A program made the translations under genes and the position numbers. A stretch of DNA of 64,000 nt from Terriglobia bacterium (GTDB taxonomy: Bacteria > Acidobacteriota > Terriglobia > Acidiferrales > UBA7541), in assembly GCA_020073705.1 (NCBI GenBank), contig JAIQES010000006.1:1-64000 (forward strand). The letters are read 5' to 3'. This document shows, piece by piece, positions 10,052 through 20,048 of the stretch. Within the stretch, counting starts at the first letter, position 1; the number at the start of each line of letters is the position of its first letter. A model generated the notes under the pieces. That model worked only from the letters and a program-made list of their open reading frames with translations, was not told the DNA's origin and searched no databases.

Positions 10052-11886
10052 TTCTTCTCCTCTTCCTTTTCCGGCGGCTTCCCCGGCTCCGCACCCAGCG
10101 AACGGATATAAGCGATCACATCGAGAAGCTCTTCCTCGCTCAGTTGTCCTTGGAACGACGCCATGAGCGGCGGATAGCCGGCCACTCGTCTCACATCCGG
10201 AGTCAGAATACATTCGCGGATAAAGGCATCATCAGCTGTGACCGTCTGACCATTCGTCAGCTGAACCGGATGCCCGTACACGCCGGCCAACGAGGGCCCC
10301 AGCCCCTTCCCGGCCGCGGGATGACACACGGGGCAACCGCGCTGCTGGAACACTTTCTCACCGGCCGCCGCTGTTCCTCCTGGTGCTCCGGCAGGCGCCG
10401 TCGTGCCACCTTGCGCTCCGGCCGGCACCGTCGCCGCTCCTCCCGGTACTCCAGCCCCTTCCTTTTCCGGCGGCTTGCCCGGCCCCGCACCCAGCGAACG
10501 GATATAAGCGATCACATCGAGAAGCTCTTCCTCGCTCAGTTGTCCTTGGAACGACGCCATTAGCGGCGGATAGCCGGCCACTCTTCTCACATCCGGAGTC
10601 AGAATACATTCGCGGATATAGGCGTCATCAGCTGTGACTGTCTGACCATTCGTCAGCTGAACCGGGTGCCCGTACACGCCGGCCAACGAGGGCCCCAGCC
10701 CCTTACCGGCGGCGGGATGACACACGGGGCAACCGTGCTGCTGGAACAGTTTCTCACCGGCCGCCGTTCCTCCTTGTGCCCCGGCAGCCGCCGTGCCACC
10801 TTGCGCTCCGGCCGGTGCCGTCGCTCCTCCTCCTGGTACTCCCGCCCCTTCCTTTTCCGGCGGCTTCCCCGGCTTCGCACCCAGCGAACGGATATAAGCG
10901 ATCACATTGAGAACCTGTTCGTCGCTCAGTTGTCCCTGGAACGACGCCATTAGCGGCGGATAGCCGGCCACTCTTCTCACATCCGGAGTCAGAATACATT
11001 CGCGGATAAAGGCATCATCGGCTGTGACTGTCTGACCATTTGTCAGGTGGACCGGATTTCCGTACAAACCGACGAACGAGGGCCCGAGACCCTTACCGTT
11101 ATCGAGATGACACACGGGGCAGCCGCTCTGCTGAAACTGTTTCTCACCGGCCACCGCCGATCCTCCTTGTGCTCCGGCAGCCGCCGTCGTGCCACCTTGT
11201 ACCCCAGCCGGCGCCATCACTGCTCCCGGGGCCCCGGCCGCCGCCACCGTTTCTCCTGGCACAACTCCGGTCAGCCACTGCGCGTATTCATCCGGCTTAA
11301 CGACAATTACCGAGCCTGTCATGCCCGCGTGAAATGCTCCGCAATACTGGCCGCAGAAGAAATGGAATGTTCCCACCTTGGTCGGCTCGAACCACAGCGA
11401 GGTGTACTGGCCGGGCAGCACGTTTTTCTGCACACGAAATGCTGGGACGTAAAAACTGTGGATGCCATCTTCGGATGTCATCGTTAGCTTGACAGGACGC
11501 CCCACCGGCACATGCAACTCGTTGATTTCGCGCTGCCCCTCCGGATGCTCGACCTTCCACATCCATTGCCTGCCGGTGACGAACACTTCCATCGATCCCG
11601 GGGGCGGCTCCGCATTCCGTAAATACAAGCGCGAGCCCCATACGAAAATCACCGCCACGATCACGGTGGGGATTGCGATCCACAGAATTTCAAGGGGCAA
11701 GGTTCCTTCGATCGCCTTGGCACGGTCCACCGGCGAGCGCCGCCGGTACTTGATCATGAAATAAAAAATGATCAAGAACATCAGAACTGTGAAAAAGAGC
11801 GCAGCCGCAGTGAGGAAGGAAAATAGATAGTCTACCGACGGCGCGATCGTGGAAGCCTGCTCCGGATGAATGGCGATGCCTTGCAT
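10048..11886 (-). CDS. ctaC: Cytochrome c oxidase subunit II with three C-terminal cytochrome c domains
   Basis: CuA-bearing subunit of a caa3-type oxidase, 612 residues. It has two N-terminal membrane helices (about 20-45 and 66-86) and a cupredoxin domain with CuA ligands His143, Cys178, Cys182, His186 and Met189 (core [12 protein letters not shown]). Three class I cytochrome c domains then follow at about 247-340, 377-470 and 509-602. Each has CPVCH (ending at 260, 390 and 521) and a probable axial Met in [10 protein letters not shown]. Ala/Gly/Pro/Gln linkers separate the domains. Normal caa3 subunit II has one c domain, so this is a triplication. The start ATG 11886 follows AAAGGACGG; the longer frame to 11925 is not needed. 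Confidence 0.95.
10051..11148 (-). repeat. Three tandem 390/396-bp coding repeats in coxB
   Basis: The cytochrome c modules begin at 11148, 10758 and 10362 on the minus strand, periods of 390 and 396 bp. Long stretches are nearly identical at the DNA level, for example the segment encoding [11 protein letters not shown] and [20 protein letters not shown] in all three copies. The two downstream copies resemble each other most: both have [18 protein letters not shown], while the first has [18 protein letters not shown]. This suggests a recent duplication of an existing second module, or gene conversion. Confidence 0.9.
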
Positions 11887-11977
11887 CGTGATTCCGTCCT
11901 TTCTGTTTCCGCGTTCATTGCGCATCAGCTCCGCCGCCCAAGAGGCTCGGCGGGGCGTTTGCGATCGCGGTGAAACA

Positions 11978-12187
11978 TCACAAGTATATAAATACCAACA
12001 CCAGCACTGTCAATGGACCTGCTGCACGCACGACGTTCATCAGCACGAGGCCATATTTTCCGGTCATGGGTTCGTACCGAAAGCAGTACAACAGCGCGTG
12101 ATCAGTCGGAGTCCCGATCTTGCCCCGCGACGCCTCAACGAGGCCAAGGCGATCTCCTTCATCGCGGTACAAATGACGAATTTGTCT
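11978..12187 (-). pseudogene. Remnant of a SCO/SenC copper chaperone gene (C-terminal end only)
   Basis: A minus-strand frame of about 70 codons contains LGLVEASRGKIGTP, LLYCFRYEPMTGKYGLVLMN and a final hydrophobic helix ending LVLVFIYL before TGA at 11978. This is the characteristic C-terminal tail of Acidobacterial SCO-family proteins (VEAS.GKIG, LLxCxxYDPxTGKYG, membrane helix). The thioredoxin-like domain with its CxxxCP copper site is absent, because the upstream 148-residue gene ends at 12195. SCO proteins load CuA in subunit II, and the remnant lies just upstream of coxB, where a working senC would be expected. Confidence 0.7.
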
Positions 12188-12194
12188 CCGAATC

Positions 12195-12641
12195 TCAATG
12201 TTTCTGATTACCTTTCGGGGCCGGCTTTTCTGCTTCCACGGCTGGCGTGTCCTTAGCCACGGGAAGGCCCTTTTCGAGCAGCAAATCCATTGCGCGTTCG
12301 ATTGGAATGCGCACGGTCTGGGTATCGCGGTTCTCCCAACCGTATGATTCAAGAGATTGCAATTGTTTCGCCCGGAAATTGAGCCAGTCTTGGCGTGGAT
12401 TGACCTGCAATCGTGGCACGGGCGGGGTTTGCCGGTTCCCGGCGAACGGCGAAGCGAGTGCGGGCCCGGCCTGGTGCGCGGAAACATAACGTAACAATCC
12501 CCAGAACAGAAGCAACGCGAACACGAGCAAGAAGCCTAGATACGCGATGAAATTGGACGCCCCGCGGACACTTGCGTCGCGCGTCTCGTAACGCGGCGGA
12601 CCCCCAGCAGTTCCGTGGGATTTATCCGTGCTCGACGACAT
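12195..12641 (-). CDS. Small membrane protein of the ACIII/oxidase operon
   Basis: A 148-residue protein with a polar N-terminus, one membrane helix (about 30-52, NFIAYLGFLLVFALLLFWGL) and a periplasmic tail ending in a Lys/Pro-rich segment. The tail carries RIPIERAMDLLLEKGLP, a motif also seen in small proteins encoded beside heme-copper oxidases. The start ATG 12641 overlaps the actF 3' end by 20 bases. By position it could correspond to the small single-helix ActG of other ACIII complexes, but I cannot show homology. It is otherwise an oxidase-associated protein of unknown role. Confidence 0.75.
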   Translation of the reverse strand: MSSSTDKSHGTAGGPPRYETRDASVRGASNFIAYLGFLLVFALLLFWGLLRYVSAHQAGPALASPFAGNRQTPPVPRLQVNPRQDWLNFRAKQLQSLESYGWENRDTQTVRIPIERAMDLLLEKGLPVAKDTPAVEAEKPAPKGNQKH

Positions 12642-13797
12642 GCTCCGCCCCTCCCTCGAGGCGTAGATCGTTCACCGGCAAAATCGGCAGCCGTTGCAAC
12701 TGCCACATGAAATACGCGAGCCAGATTCCACCCATGCCGAACGGCAGCGCCACGTTCGTCCACGTCAGATGCACATTGCCTCCGCCGAACGCCGGTAGCA
12801 CCATCCAGTACATGTCCACCAGGCGCATCACCAGAAGCATCACGGCCACGACTACCAATGAACGCGCCCTCCGCTTTATGTCGCGCATCAGGAGCAGGAA
12901 AAATGGCAGGACAAAATTCAACACCACCAGAAGCAAGCCGACTCCTCCCCAAGCCCCCTTCATCCGGCGAATGTACCACGGAATTTCCTCCGAAAGATTC
13001 CCGCCCCAGGTGATCAGGAACTGCGAAAATTCCAAATATGCCCAGAGCATGACGAAGGTCAGTAGAAAACTTCCGAGGTCCTGAAAGTGCGAGGGCTTGA
13101 CGACTTCTGACAGCGGTTCCCGATCGGACAGCCAAATCAACACAGTAACCGCAAGCGCGAATGCCCCCAGAACTTGGCCCACCGCAAAAAGCAGCCCATA
13201 TATCGAGGAATACCAGCGCGGCTCTATCGACATCACCCAATCGACCGATGCGAACGTGACCGTCAAGGCGTATAAGACCAGCCCGCCGCCGCTCATTCCT
13301 TCCATGTGCTTCGCAAGCGAGGCATTGCCGTCATCTTCGGCCCGGGACCACTTGTTGAGCAGGTGCGCGAGCAAGAACCAGCACGCGAAGTAGAAGATCA
13401 TCCGCCCTGTGAAGAAACCCGCGTTCAGGTAGATTCGTTTGGCCAGGATCACCGGGTCGGTCTGCCCGGGCCGGGACCATTCGTAAAGCGTCTTCATGCC
13501 CGCCAGAAGCGGCAGCGCGGCCACAGCCATCAGAGGAAGCGTGCGGCTGCCGGCTTCGAGGATCCGCCGGATGACCAGCGCCCACTGCCCTCCGGTCAAA
13601 TGCTGTATCATCAGAATTGCCAGGCAGCCCAGCGTAATGCCGATCCAGAACAGGAACGCCACCAGATAAGACCGGAAAAAATCACCGCTATCGGAAAATC
13701 CGGCGACAATACAAACAACCAAGAGCGCGCCGCCGATCAACACCAGCCGCAACGGCAGCCGTTCGAGTTTCAACTGCTGTCTTATGACCTCGCTCAT
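12622..13797 (-). CDS. actF: ACIII subunit ActF, quinol:cytochrome c oxidoreductase
   Basis: A 391-residue polytopic membrane protein with about ten helices. It is related to ActC/NrfD-type subunits but shorter, and is the second large membrane subunit of alternative complex III. It sits between actE and the small oxidase-operon protein, in the conserved act order. A four-base overlap with actE (13794/13797) and a 20-base overlap with the next gene imply translational coupling. In known ACIII structures ActC and ActF form the membrane core; whether both bind quinone is debated. Confidence 0.88.
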   Translation of the reverse strand: MSEVIRQQLKLERLPLRLVLIGGALLVVCIVAGFSDSGDFFRSYLVAFLFWIGITLGCLAILMIQHLTGGQWALVIRRILEAGSRTLPLMAVAALPLLAGMKTLYEWSRPGQTDPVILAKRIYLNAGFFTGRMIFYFACWFLLAHLLNKWSRAEDDGNASLAKHMEGMSGGGLVLYALTVTFASVDWVMSIEPRWYSSIYGLLFAVGQVLGAFALAVTVLIWLSDREPLSEVVKPSHFQDLGSFLLTFVMLWAYLEFSQFLITWGGNLSEEIPWYIRRMKGAWGGVGLLLVVLNFVLPFFLLLMRDIKRRARSLVVVAVMLLVMRLVDMYWMVLPAFGGGNVHLTWTNVALPFGMGGIWLAYFMWQLQRLPILPVNDLRLEGGAEHVVEHG

Positions 13798-14411
13798 CGC
13801 GACTCACCCATCAATTTCTGCCGCTCAGGTTCCGGCACATCGTTGATCGACGCTTGCCGGCTGAGTTCCAGTGCGCGGATATACGCAACAATCGCCCAGC
13901 GATCCCGGGGCGCGACTCGATAACCGTATGGATACATTCGCCCGAAACCGTTGGTAATCACATTGAAGAAGTAGCCCACGGGCGATGTGCGCAGGCGATC
14001 GATGTGGAACGATGTCGGAGGCGGAGGCGGGAAACCTCGCTGTATAATCATGCCGTCGCCATCACCGGACATGCCGTGACATGGCGTGCAGTAAATCTCG
14101 AAACGCGCCCGGCCGCGCTCAAGAACCTGGCGGGTAACTGGAAACGGAAATACCTCGGCAAGCGCGCCGTTGATTTTCCCTGTGTACAATAGCTCCTGTG
14201 GTCCCGTAATCAGATCTCCACGCGGGACCGTCCCCGCAACGGGCAAGCGCGCCGATTGACCGTCGCCAAAAAAATCAGCTGGATCATACGGGTTATAACG
14301 CGGCTGCACATGCATATCCTGGCGGCATCCAACACACAACAGCAGCAACCCAAGGACGGCGCTTGTCCAGCCCCGAGTCTTCCCGTTCCGGCGCTCGCAT
14401 CTATTCGTCAA
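13794..14411 (-). CDS. actE: ACIII subunit ActE, monoheme cytochrome c lipoprotein
   Basis: A 205-residue periplasmic cytochrome. The N-terminus has a lipoprotein signal ([10 protein letters not shown], probable lipidated Cys near residue 29), and the single heme motif is CTPCH near residue 109. Downstream [28 protein letters not shown] is the typical C-terminal half of this domain, with a probable axial Met in RMYPYG. It is expected to hand electrons from the ActB/ActA part of ACIII to the oxidase. The start appears to be TTG 14411, nine bases after GAGG, overlapping the actD stop by 11 bases; no in-frame ATG precedes the signal peptide. Confidence 0.88.
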   Translation of the reverse strand: MTNRCERRNGKTRGWTSAVLGLLLLCVGCRQDMHVQPRYNPYDPADFFGDGQSARLPVAGTVPRGDLITGPQELLYTGKINGALAEVFPFPVTRQVLERGRARFEIYCTPCHGMSGDGDGMIIQRGFPPPPPTSFHIDRLRTSPVGYFFNVITNGFGRMYPYGYRVAPRDRWAIVAYIRALELSRQASINDVPEPERQKLMGESR

Positions 14412-14937
14412 TTTCAGAAACCTCGCGCGCGTTCAAACTTTCCAGAAATTGCCTGGTCCTTTCACGGTCGAACATCGAATCGCGCGCCTCGATGCAGAGA
14501 AAAAACCGGTCGCGCGACGCCAGCGCGAAGCGCGGCACATTGAAAACCGGATGGTACGGCGTCGGCAATCCGTTCAGGGCCAGCATGCCGAACACAGCCC
14601 CAAACGCGGCAAACAAAATCGTCATTTCAAATGTAATGGGGATGAACGCCGGCCAGCTATTGAGCGGCCGGCCGCCCACGTTGAGGGGATAGCTGATCGC
14701 GGCAGCGTAATACTGGAGAGAAAAACCCGTCCCTCCACCTATCAGCCCCCCGATCAGCACGACCAGCGGCAGGCGCGTTCTGCGGAAACCGATAGCGTCC
14801 GCAAGTCCTTCGATGGGGAATGGGGCGAACGCGTCGATGCGGCGGTATCCCGCATTGTGCGTGCGGTGCGCGGCCTCGAGCAGTTGCTCCGCCGTGCTAA
14901 ATTCCGCCATCAGTCCGTAGATCGTATTCTTGTTCAT
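14401..14937 (-). CDS. actD: ACIII subunit ActD (DUF3341)
   Basis: A 178-residue protein that begins [22 protein letters not shown], typical of DUF3341/ActD, and has two membrane helices (about 58-80 and 100-125) separated by a short loop. ActD is a peripheral/membrane subunit of alternative complex III with no redox centre. The start was set at ATG 14937, where family similarity begins; a TTG at 14964 would add nine residues. It lies 42 bases after actC and overlaps actE. Confidence 0.88.
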   Translation of the reverse strand: MNKNTIYGLMAEFSTAEQLLEAAHRTHNAGYRRIDAFAPFPIEGLADAIGFRRTRLPLVVLIGGLIGGGTGFSLQYYAAAISYPLNVGGRPLNSWPAFIPITFEMTILFAAFGAVFGMLALNGLPTPYHPVFNVPRFALASRDRFFLCIEARDSMFDRERTRQFLESLNAREVSEIDE

Positions 14938-14979
14938 TTCCTCATCACCGGTTCCGCGGATCAAACCGCGTTGCCGGCG

Positions 14980-16368
14980 TCATTCGGCCTTTTTCTTCTC
15001 CGCTTCAATCGCCACCAGTTGCCGCACCTCAAAGATCGAAATCAGCGGCAGGAAACGGATGAAGAGGAAAAACAACGTCAGGAACAGTCCGATGGTGCCG
15101 ATATACGTGGCCCAATCCCACCTGGTCGGGTAATACATCCCCCACGACGACGGGAGGAAATCGCGATGCAGGCTGGTCACGACAATCACAAACCGCTCGA
15201 GCCACATCCCCACGTTCACCACCATGGCGATCGCAAACAGGCTGCCCACGCTCGCACGCACTTTGCGGAACCACAGAAACTGCGGCGTAATGATGTTGCA
15301 GACAATCAAGCACCAGTAGATGGCCCCGTAGGGGCCGAACATGCGGTTCAGGGTCATGTAGCGTTCGAACTGATTCCCGCTGTAGTACCCCATAAACGCT
15401 TCCATCACATAGCCGTAGCCGACGATCAGGCCGGCGGCCAGCATCACCTTGCCCATGTTGTTGAGGTGACGCATCGTAATGAAGTCTTCCAGGCCGAAGA
15501 GCTTTCGCAGAGGAATCGCAAGCGTCAGCACCATGGCGAACCCCGCGTAAATGGCTCCGGCCACGAAGTACGGAGGAAAGATCGTCGAGTGCCATCCGGG
15601 GACGATGCCGAAAGAAAAGTCGAAGCTCACCACCGTGTGAACAGAGAGCACCAGGGGAGTTGCCAACCCAGCCAGCAGCAAGGAAGCCATTTCGTGCCGC
15701 TGCCAGTGGATCGCCGATCCGCGCCAGCCCATCGCCAGCACGCCGTAAATGATCTTGGTGGCACGATTCTTCGCCCGGTCACGAAACGTCGCCAAGTCCG
15801 GAAGCAGGCCGACAAACCAGAACAGCAGCGACACGGTTGCGTAGGTCGAAACCGCAAACACATCCCACGCCAGCGGGCTCCGGAATTGCGGCCACATTTT
15901 CATCGTGTCGGGGTATGGGAACATCCAGTAGGCCAGCCACGGACGGCCCATGTGGATCAGCGGAAAAACTCCCGCGCAGGCCACGGCAAACAGGGTCATC
16001 GCCTCGGCAAACCGGTTGATCGATGTGCGCCATTGTTGTCGCAGGAGCAAGAGGATCGCGGAAATCAGCGTGCCCGCGTGCCCGATTCCGATCCACCAAA
16101 CGAAGTTGATGATCGCAAAGCCCCATCCGACCGGAATCTGGATACCCCAGATCCCAACGCCGAGAGCGAAGAGATACGTGACGGCAAACATGAGCAGCAT
16201 CAGCAGCGCGAACGAAACGGCGAAACCCAGCATCCACCATTTCGGCGTTCGGTGAGTCAGCACGATGCTGCTGATCTTGTCCGTGACCGAGGCATAGTCG
16301 TGTCCGGGGCCAAGGATCGGCGCGGACACGTTCTGCTTTGCCAGTTTGTCGGCCGGACTATCTGCCAT
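14980..16368 (-). CDS. actC: ACIII subunit ActC, NrfD-like membrane protein
   Basis: A 462-residue NrfD/PsrC-family protein with about ten membrane helices, forming the main quinol-oxidising membrane subunit of alternative complex III. Recognisable segments include WGFAIINFVWWIGIGHAGT, FPLIHMGRPWLAYWMFPYP and ASSLHRDFLPSSW-like sequence near the end (TSLHRDFLPSSWGMY). The gene follows actB by 13 bases. A long plus-strand frame lies antisense across this gene and actD; it has no protein-like composition and is treated as a shadow. Confidence 0.93.
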   Translation of the reverse strand: MADSPADKLAKQNVSAPILGPGHDYASVTDKISSIVLTHRTPKWWMLGFAVSFALLMLLMFAVTYLFALGVGIWGIQIPVGWGFAIINFVWWIGIGHAGTLISAILLLLRQQWRTSINRFAEAMTLFAVACAGVFPLIHMGRPWLAYWMFPYPDTMKMWPQFRSPLAWDVFAVSTYATVSLLFWFVGLLPDLATFRDRAKNRATKIIYGVLAMGWRGSAIHWQRHEMASLLLAGLATPLVLSVHTVVSFDFSFGIVPGWHSTIFPPYFVAGAIYAGFAMVLTLAIPLRKLFGLEDFITMRHLNNMGKVMLAAGLIVGYGYVMEAFMGYYSGNQFERYMTLNRMFGPYGAIYWCLIVCNIITPQFLWFRKVRASVGSLFAIAMVVNVGMWLERFVIVVTSLHRDFLPSSWGMYYPTRWDWATYIGTIGLFLTLFFLFIRFLPLISIFEVRQLVAIEAEKKKAE

Positions 16369-16381
16369 GAGTCATTTCACC

Positions 16382-19381
16382 TTAGACTGCAGCCGCTTCC
16401 TCGATCTCCGGGTTCGGATTGCGCAGCCGCGCTTGATATGTCGTTCTCGGCCGGGTATTCAGTTCCTCAAGCAGGCTGTAATTCAGGTTTTTCGCCTTCA
16501 TTTTGGACACGGCGCTATTCGGATCGTTGATGTTGCCAAACAGGAGCGCTTCCGACGGACACGACTGCTGACAGGCCGTAATGATTTCTCCGTCCCGTAC
16601 GGTACGATCCTCTTCTTCGGCCTTAATTTTCACCGCGTTGATGCGCTGCACGCAGTAGGTGCACTTTTCCATCACGCCGCGACTGCGCACGCTCACGTTC
16701 GGATTGCGCAAGCCGAACAGGCTCGGCGTTTCCCAGTCCGAAAAGAGGAAGAAATTAAACCGTCGCACCTTGTACGGACAGTTGTTCGAGCAATAACGCG
16801 TGCCCACGCAGCGGTTGTAGACCATTTCGTTCAGGCCCTCCGCGCTATGCACCGTCGCCGCCACCGGGCAGACGAGTTCGCAGGGCGCGTTTTCACACTG
16901 CATGCAGAGCAGGGGCTCGTGGTACGTCTTCGGGTCGTCCAAATCCCCATGGTAGTAGCGGTCGATCCGAATCCAGTGCATCTCGCGGCCAATCTTGACT
17001 TGCTTCTTTCCCACAACGGCGATGTTGTTTTCCGCCTGGCAGGCCACCACGCATGCGCCACACCCGGTACACGCGTTCAGGTCCACCGCCATGCCCCATG
17101 CGTAACCCTCATACTTCACGGGCGGATACAGCGAGAGCGGATTTTCCTCCGTATCCGTCTGCGCGAACTTCGGATTCTTGCGGTACTCCTCAAGCGTGGC
17201 GACTCGCACCAAGTCACGCCCTTCCATCGTGCTGTGCGTCTGCCTCGCCGCCAGCGACCATTTCTGGCCCGTCTTTCGAATCTCAAGTCCTGCCCCGATC
17301 CAGGGCGTAGCGTATGGCCGAATCCAACCCGCATCGAAGCCCACGCCCGTTCCCACGCGTCCTGCGCGAGTCCGGCCATACCCCAGGAACACGCTCACGC
17401 TTTCATCCGCATGTCCGGGCATCACCCAGACCGGCGCCAGGATGGTCCGGCCCAGATATTTCAACTCGATGGTGTCTTCACTGTTCAATCCTAGCCGCTG
17501 GGCCGTCTTCGGGCTCAGCATCGCAACGCTGTCCCATGCGAGTGTTGTCAGAGGCTTCGGTAATTCCTGCAGCCAGCCGTTATTTGCAAACCGGCCATCC
17601 CAGATGGTTGGGTCAGGACGGAAGATAATCTCAAGTCCTTGCGGAGGGGCGGCGGGAGCCTGCTCGCCGATTCCGGGCTTCATGGAGACTTGCTTGGGAG
17701 GAAATGCCGTGCCGGCCATCACTCCATCGCGCAGTGTCTTCTCCCAGAACTCATCAAAGCGTGTAATGGCGGTCATCTGGGCCTGCCAGAATTCGCGCAC
17801 GATATCGTGGGGTGATTTCCCCGTTTGGCCGTTGAGCAATTCGAGAAATTCGTATTCTGACTTGCCGACGTAGAGTGGCGCGATCAGCGGCTGAATCACT
17901 GTAACCGTGCCGTCGTAGGCCCTCGCGTCGCCCCACGATTCAAGTGAGTGAGCTTGGGGAATGTGCCAGTGACACAGCGCCGAGGTTTCATCTTCGTAGA
18001 GCCCGAGCCGCACGCTGAATTTCACCTTGGGCAGTAATTCTTTAAGGCCCAAGTCCGCGGGGGCATCGTAGGCTGGGTTGCCGCCGAAGATCAACAGAGT
18101 ACGGACCTTCCCGGCGCGGATGTCGGCCGCCAGTTCGCCGATGAACTGCCACTGATTGACCGGGGATTCTTCAATTGGCTGAGTGAAATAAATCGTCTTG
18201 TCGAAATTTCCCAAAGTCTGATTGATGGCGTGCACAAGTGCGTGCACAATCGCCGGCTGCTGATCACCCGCGACCACCAGACATGTACCCGCATGCTGCT
18301 TCAAATCGCGCGCCAGCGCCGGAATCCATTCGGCCGGCACATTGGATGGCCCGACCGGGCTGGCAGCGACGCTCAGGCCGAGTTGCCGCGCAAGCGCGCG
18401 CGCAAAGCTCTCGATCTCTGACGCCCGTAACCTCAGGCGATGATCGGCCATCGAACCGGTGTTAGTGGGTGTGGCTTCCACAGCGTACAGCCGGTTCATT
18501 TTTGCTTCGCCATCGTCCACTCGCCGTTTGCGCGCAAACTCGCGTGCGTAACGGATACTTCCGGGGCCGCTGGTCAGGAAATCCGAATCCAGCGTGAGAA
18601 TCACTTCCGCGCGTTCCACGCGGTAAACCGTATTTGTATATTCCCCGAACGCGATCCTCGCCCCTTCGCGGACATTATCGCGTCCCACAGATTCGTACTG
18701 ATACCACTTCGCGGACGGAAACGTCTTCAGGAAAGTGCGAATTTGCGCGGCCAGTGACGGAGACGTGATCGTACCCGTCAGCAGCCTCACCCCCGCTCCA
18801 CTGGCCCCCTTTTCTTCTGCAAGTGCGGCGGATAACTCGGTCTGGAATTCGGTCCAACTCCCGATACGGCCATCATGAATTTCAGCTTGCGAGCGGTCCG
18901 GATCATACAGTCCCAGGACTGACGCCTGCGCGAATGCGTCGCTTGCGCCCAGGCTGCCTGGATGGTCGGGATTGCCCTCGATCTTCGTGGGCCGCGCCAT
19001 ATGGCTTTCTACCAGCACACCGGTGGCGACGCCACCCAGCGTGACTGCCGTCGCATAAAACAACGGTTTTCCTGGGATAATCTGCTCCGGCTGGCGGACG
19101 TAGGGGACAATCTTCTGCGTCGGAAGCTTCGTGCAGCCCGTAAGTCCGGCGAAAGCCGCCGAGGCAGCCATCACTTTCAACAGTTCGCGCCGGTCAATCG
19201 CCGCTCCGGGATCATTCGCCCCGTGCGGAAACTCATTCTCCGCGAGCACGCGAAATTCCGGAGTATCGGCAAGCTCATCAAGGCTGCGCCAAAACCGTGG
19301 CGCATTCCCCTCGCTTGCTGTCTGTCGAAGCGCCGCGATATCCACATCGGGTCGCTTGCCGTTCTTTCCCTCTGTCTCCAT
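16382..19381 (-). CDS. actB: ACIII subunit ActB, molybdopterin-like and iron-sulfur protein
   Basis: A 999-residue periplasmic fusion. It has a twin-arginine-like N-terminal signal (RRELLKVMAASAAFAGLTGC, about 65-85), then a molybdopterin-oxidoreductase-like domain that in ACIII lacks the cofactor. From about residue 760 comes a ferredoxin-like domain with four cysteine clusters: CTGCGACVVAC, CMQCENAPCELVCP, CVGTRYCSNNCP and CTYCVQ together with CQQSCP. These should bind the [4Fe-4S]/[3Fe-4S] chain that carries electrons from quinol to the hemes. The start was set at ATG 19381 rather than the adjacent TTG. It follows actA by 16 bases. Confidence 0.95.
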   Translation of the reverse strand: METEGKNGKRPDVDIAALRQTASEGNAPRFWRSLDELADTPEFRVLAENEFPHGANDPGAAIDRRELLKVMAASAAFAGLTGCTKLPTQKIVPYVRQPEQIIPGKPLFYATAVTLGGVATGVLVESHMARPTKIEGNPDHPGSLGASDAFAQASVLGLYDPDRSQAEIHDGRIGSWTEFQTELSAALAEEKGASGAGVRLLTGTITSPSLAAQIRTFLKTFPSAKWYQYESVGRDNVREGARIAFGEYTNTVYRVERAEVILTLDSDFLTSGPGSIRYAREFARKRRVDDGEAKMNRLYAVEATPTNTGSMADHRLRLRASEIESFARALARQLGLSVAASPVGPSNVPAEWIPALARDLKQHAGTCLVVAGDQQPAIVHALVHAINQTLGNFDKTIYFTQPIEESPVNQWQFIGELAADIRAGKVRTLLIFGGNPAYDAPADLGLKELLPKVKFSVRLGLYEDETSALCHWHIPQAHSLESWGDARAYDGTVTVIQPLIAPLYVGKSEYEFLELLNGQTGKSPHDIVREFWQAQMTAITRFDEFWEKTLRDGVMAGTAFPPKQVSMKPGIGEQAPAAPPQGLEIIFRPDPTIWDGRFANNGWLQELPKPLTTLAWDSVAMLSPKTAQRLGLNSEDTIELKYLGRTILAPVWVMPGHADESVSVFLGYGRTRAGRVGTGVGFDAGWIRPYATPWIGAGLEIRKTGQKWSLAARQTHSTMEGRDLVRVATLEEYRKNPKFAQTDTEENPLSLYPPVKYEGYAWGMAVDLNACTGCGACVVACQAENNIAVVGKKQVKIGREMHWIRIDRYYHGDLDDPKTYHEPLLCMQCENAPCELVCPVAATVHSAEGLNEMVYNRCVGTRYCSNNCPYKVRRFNFFLFSDWETPSLFGLRNPNVSVRSRGVMEKCTYCVQRINAVKIKAEEEDRTVRDGEIITACQQSCPSEALLFGNINDPNSAVSKMKAKNLNYSLLEELNTRPRTTYQARLRNPNPEIEEAAAV

Positions 19382-19397
19382 CAATTCCCTGTTTCCT

Positions 19398-20048
19398 CTA
19401 ACGGTGACACGTCGTGCAGTCGGTCAGTTTCTGTACATTGTATTCGCTCACGAGCCTGCGCCCGAGCGCCAGTTGATCCGGCGGCGCCGTATAGAATGCA
19501 TTGAAAACTTCCGAGCGCGGCCGCAGGTATTTCTCCGGTGCGTTGTGACAATCGAGACACCACCGCATATAGAGCGTCTGTGCGCGCCAGGTGATGTTCA
19601 TTTCCGCGATGGGGCCGTGACAGGTTGTGCAGCCGACGCCCTTGGCGACATGAATACTGTGATTGAAATAGACGAAGTCCGGCACGGCGTTCACGCGCGT
19701 CCAGGAAATCGGTTTGGAATCGCGGTAACTGGCGCGCACGGGCTGGAGCATGGCGGCTTGGGTCCAGATCTGTGAATGGCAGGTCATGCAGGTCTGCGTG
19801 GGCGGCATGCCAGCCGAAGAAGACACTTCGACCGAACTGTGGCAATACCGGCAATCCACACCGAGTTCACCCACGTGATGCTTGTGGCTGAACGGGACCG
19901 GCTGGGGCTGCGCGACGTCCACATCGGTGACATAGGGCGAGTTGTTGACGACCTCCGCGACATATCCCAGCAATGCGATGAGGATCACCGCGCCAAAAAT
20001 GCTGACGCGCGCAATCGTATTCGTGCTGTGATGAAATATCTGAGCCAT
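19398..20048 (-). CDS. actA: ACIII subunit ActA, pentaheme cytochrome c
   Basis: A 216-residue periplasmic cytochrome anchored by one N-terminal helix (ARVSIFGAVILIALLGYVAEVV). Five heme-binding motifs are visible in order: CRYCH, CMTCH, CTTCH, CLDCH and CTTCH, the last at the very C-terminus. Extra histidines such as FSHKHH and NHSIHV are plausible distal ligands. It is the first gene of the ACIII-oxidase operon. The start was set at ATG 20048 (MAQIFHHSTNT); the frame is open to 20129 but the added part does not look like ActA. Confidence 0.93.
   Translation of the reverse strand: MAQIFHHSTNTIARVSIFGAVILIALLGYVAEVVNNSPYVTDVDVAQPQPVPFSHKHHVGELGVDCRYCHSSVEVSSSAGMPPTQTCMTCHSQIWTQAAMLQPVRASYRDSKPISWTRVNAVPDFVYFNHSIHVAKGVGCTTCHGPIAEMNITWRAQTLYMRWCLDCHNAPEKYLRPRSEVFNAFYTAPPDQLALGRRLVSEYNVQKLTDCTTCHR

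Noticed and set aside
10052-10213. Upstream extension of coxA to 10213
   Set aside because: The added sequence is the coxB repeat read in another frame; ATG 10051 gives the normal oxidase N-terminus with an ATGA overlap.
10060-11160. Regularly repeated sequence that could suggest a CRISPR array or satellite
   Set aside because: Repeat units are about 390 bp, fully coding and in frame with heme-binding domains; no short repeat/spacer pattern.
14449-16530. 693-codon plus-strand frame across actD and actC
   Set aside because: Composition dominated by Arg, His and Gln, no domains; it mirrors the codon bias of actC/actD.
16346-17494. 382-codon plus-strand frame inside actB
   Set aside because: Shadow of actB; His/Arg/Val rich and without motif.
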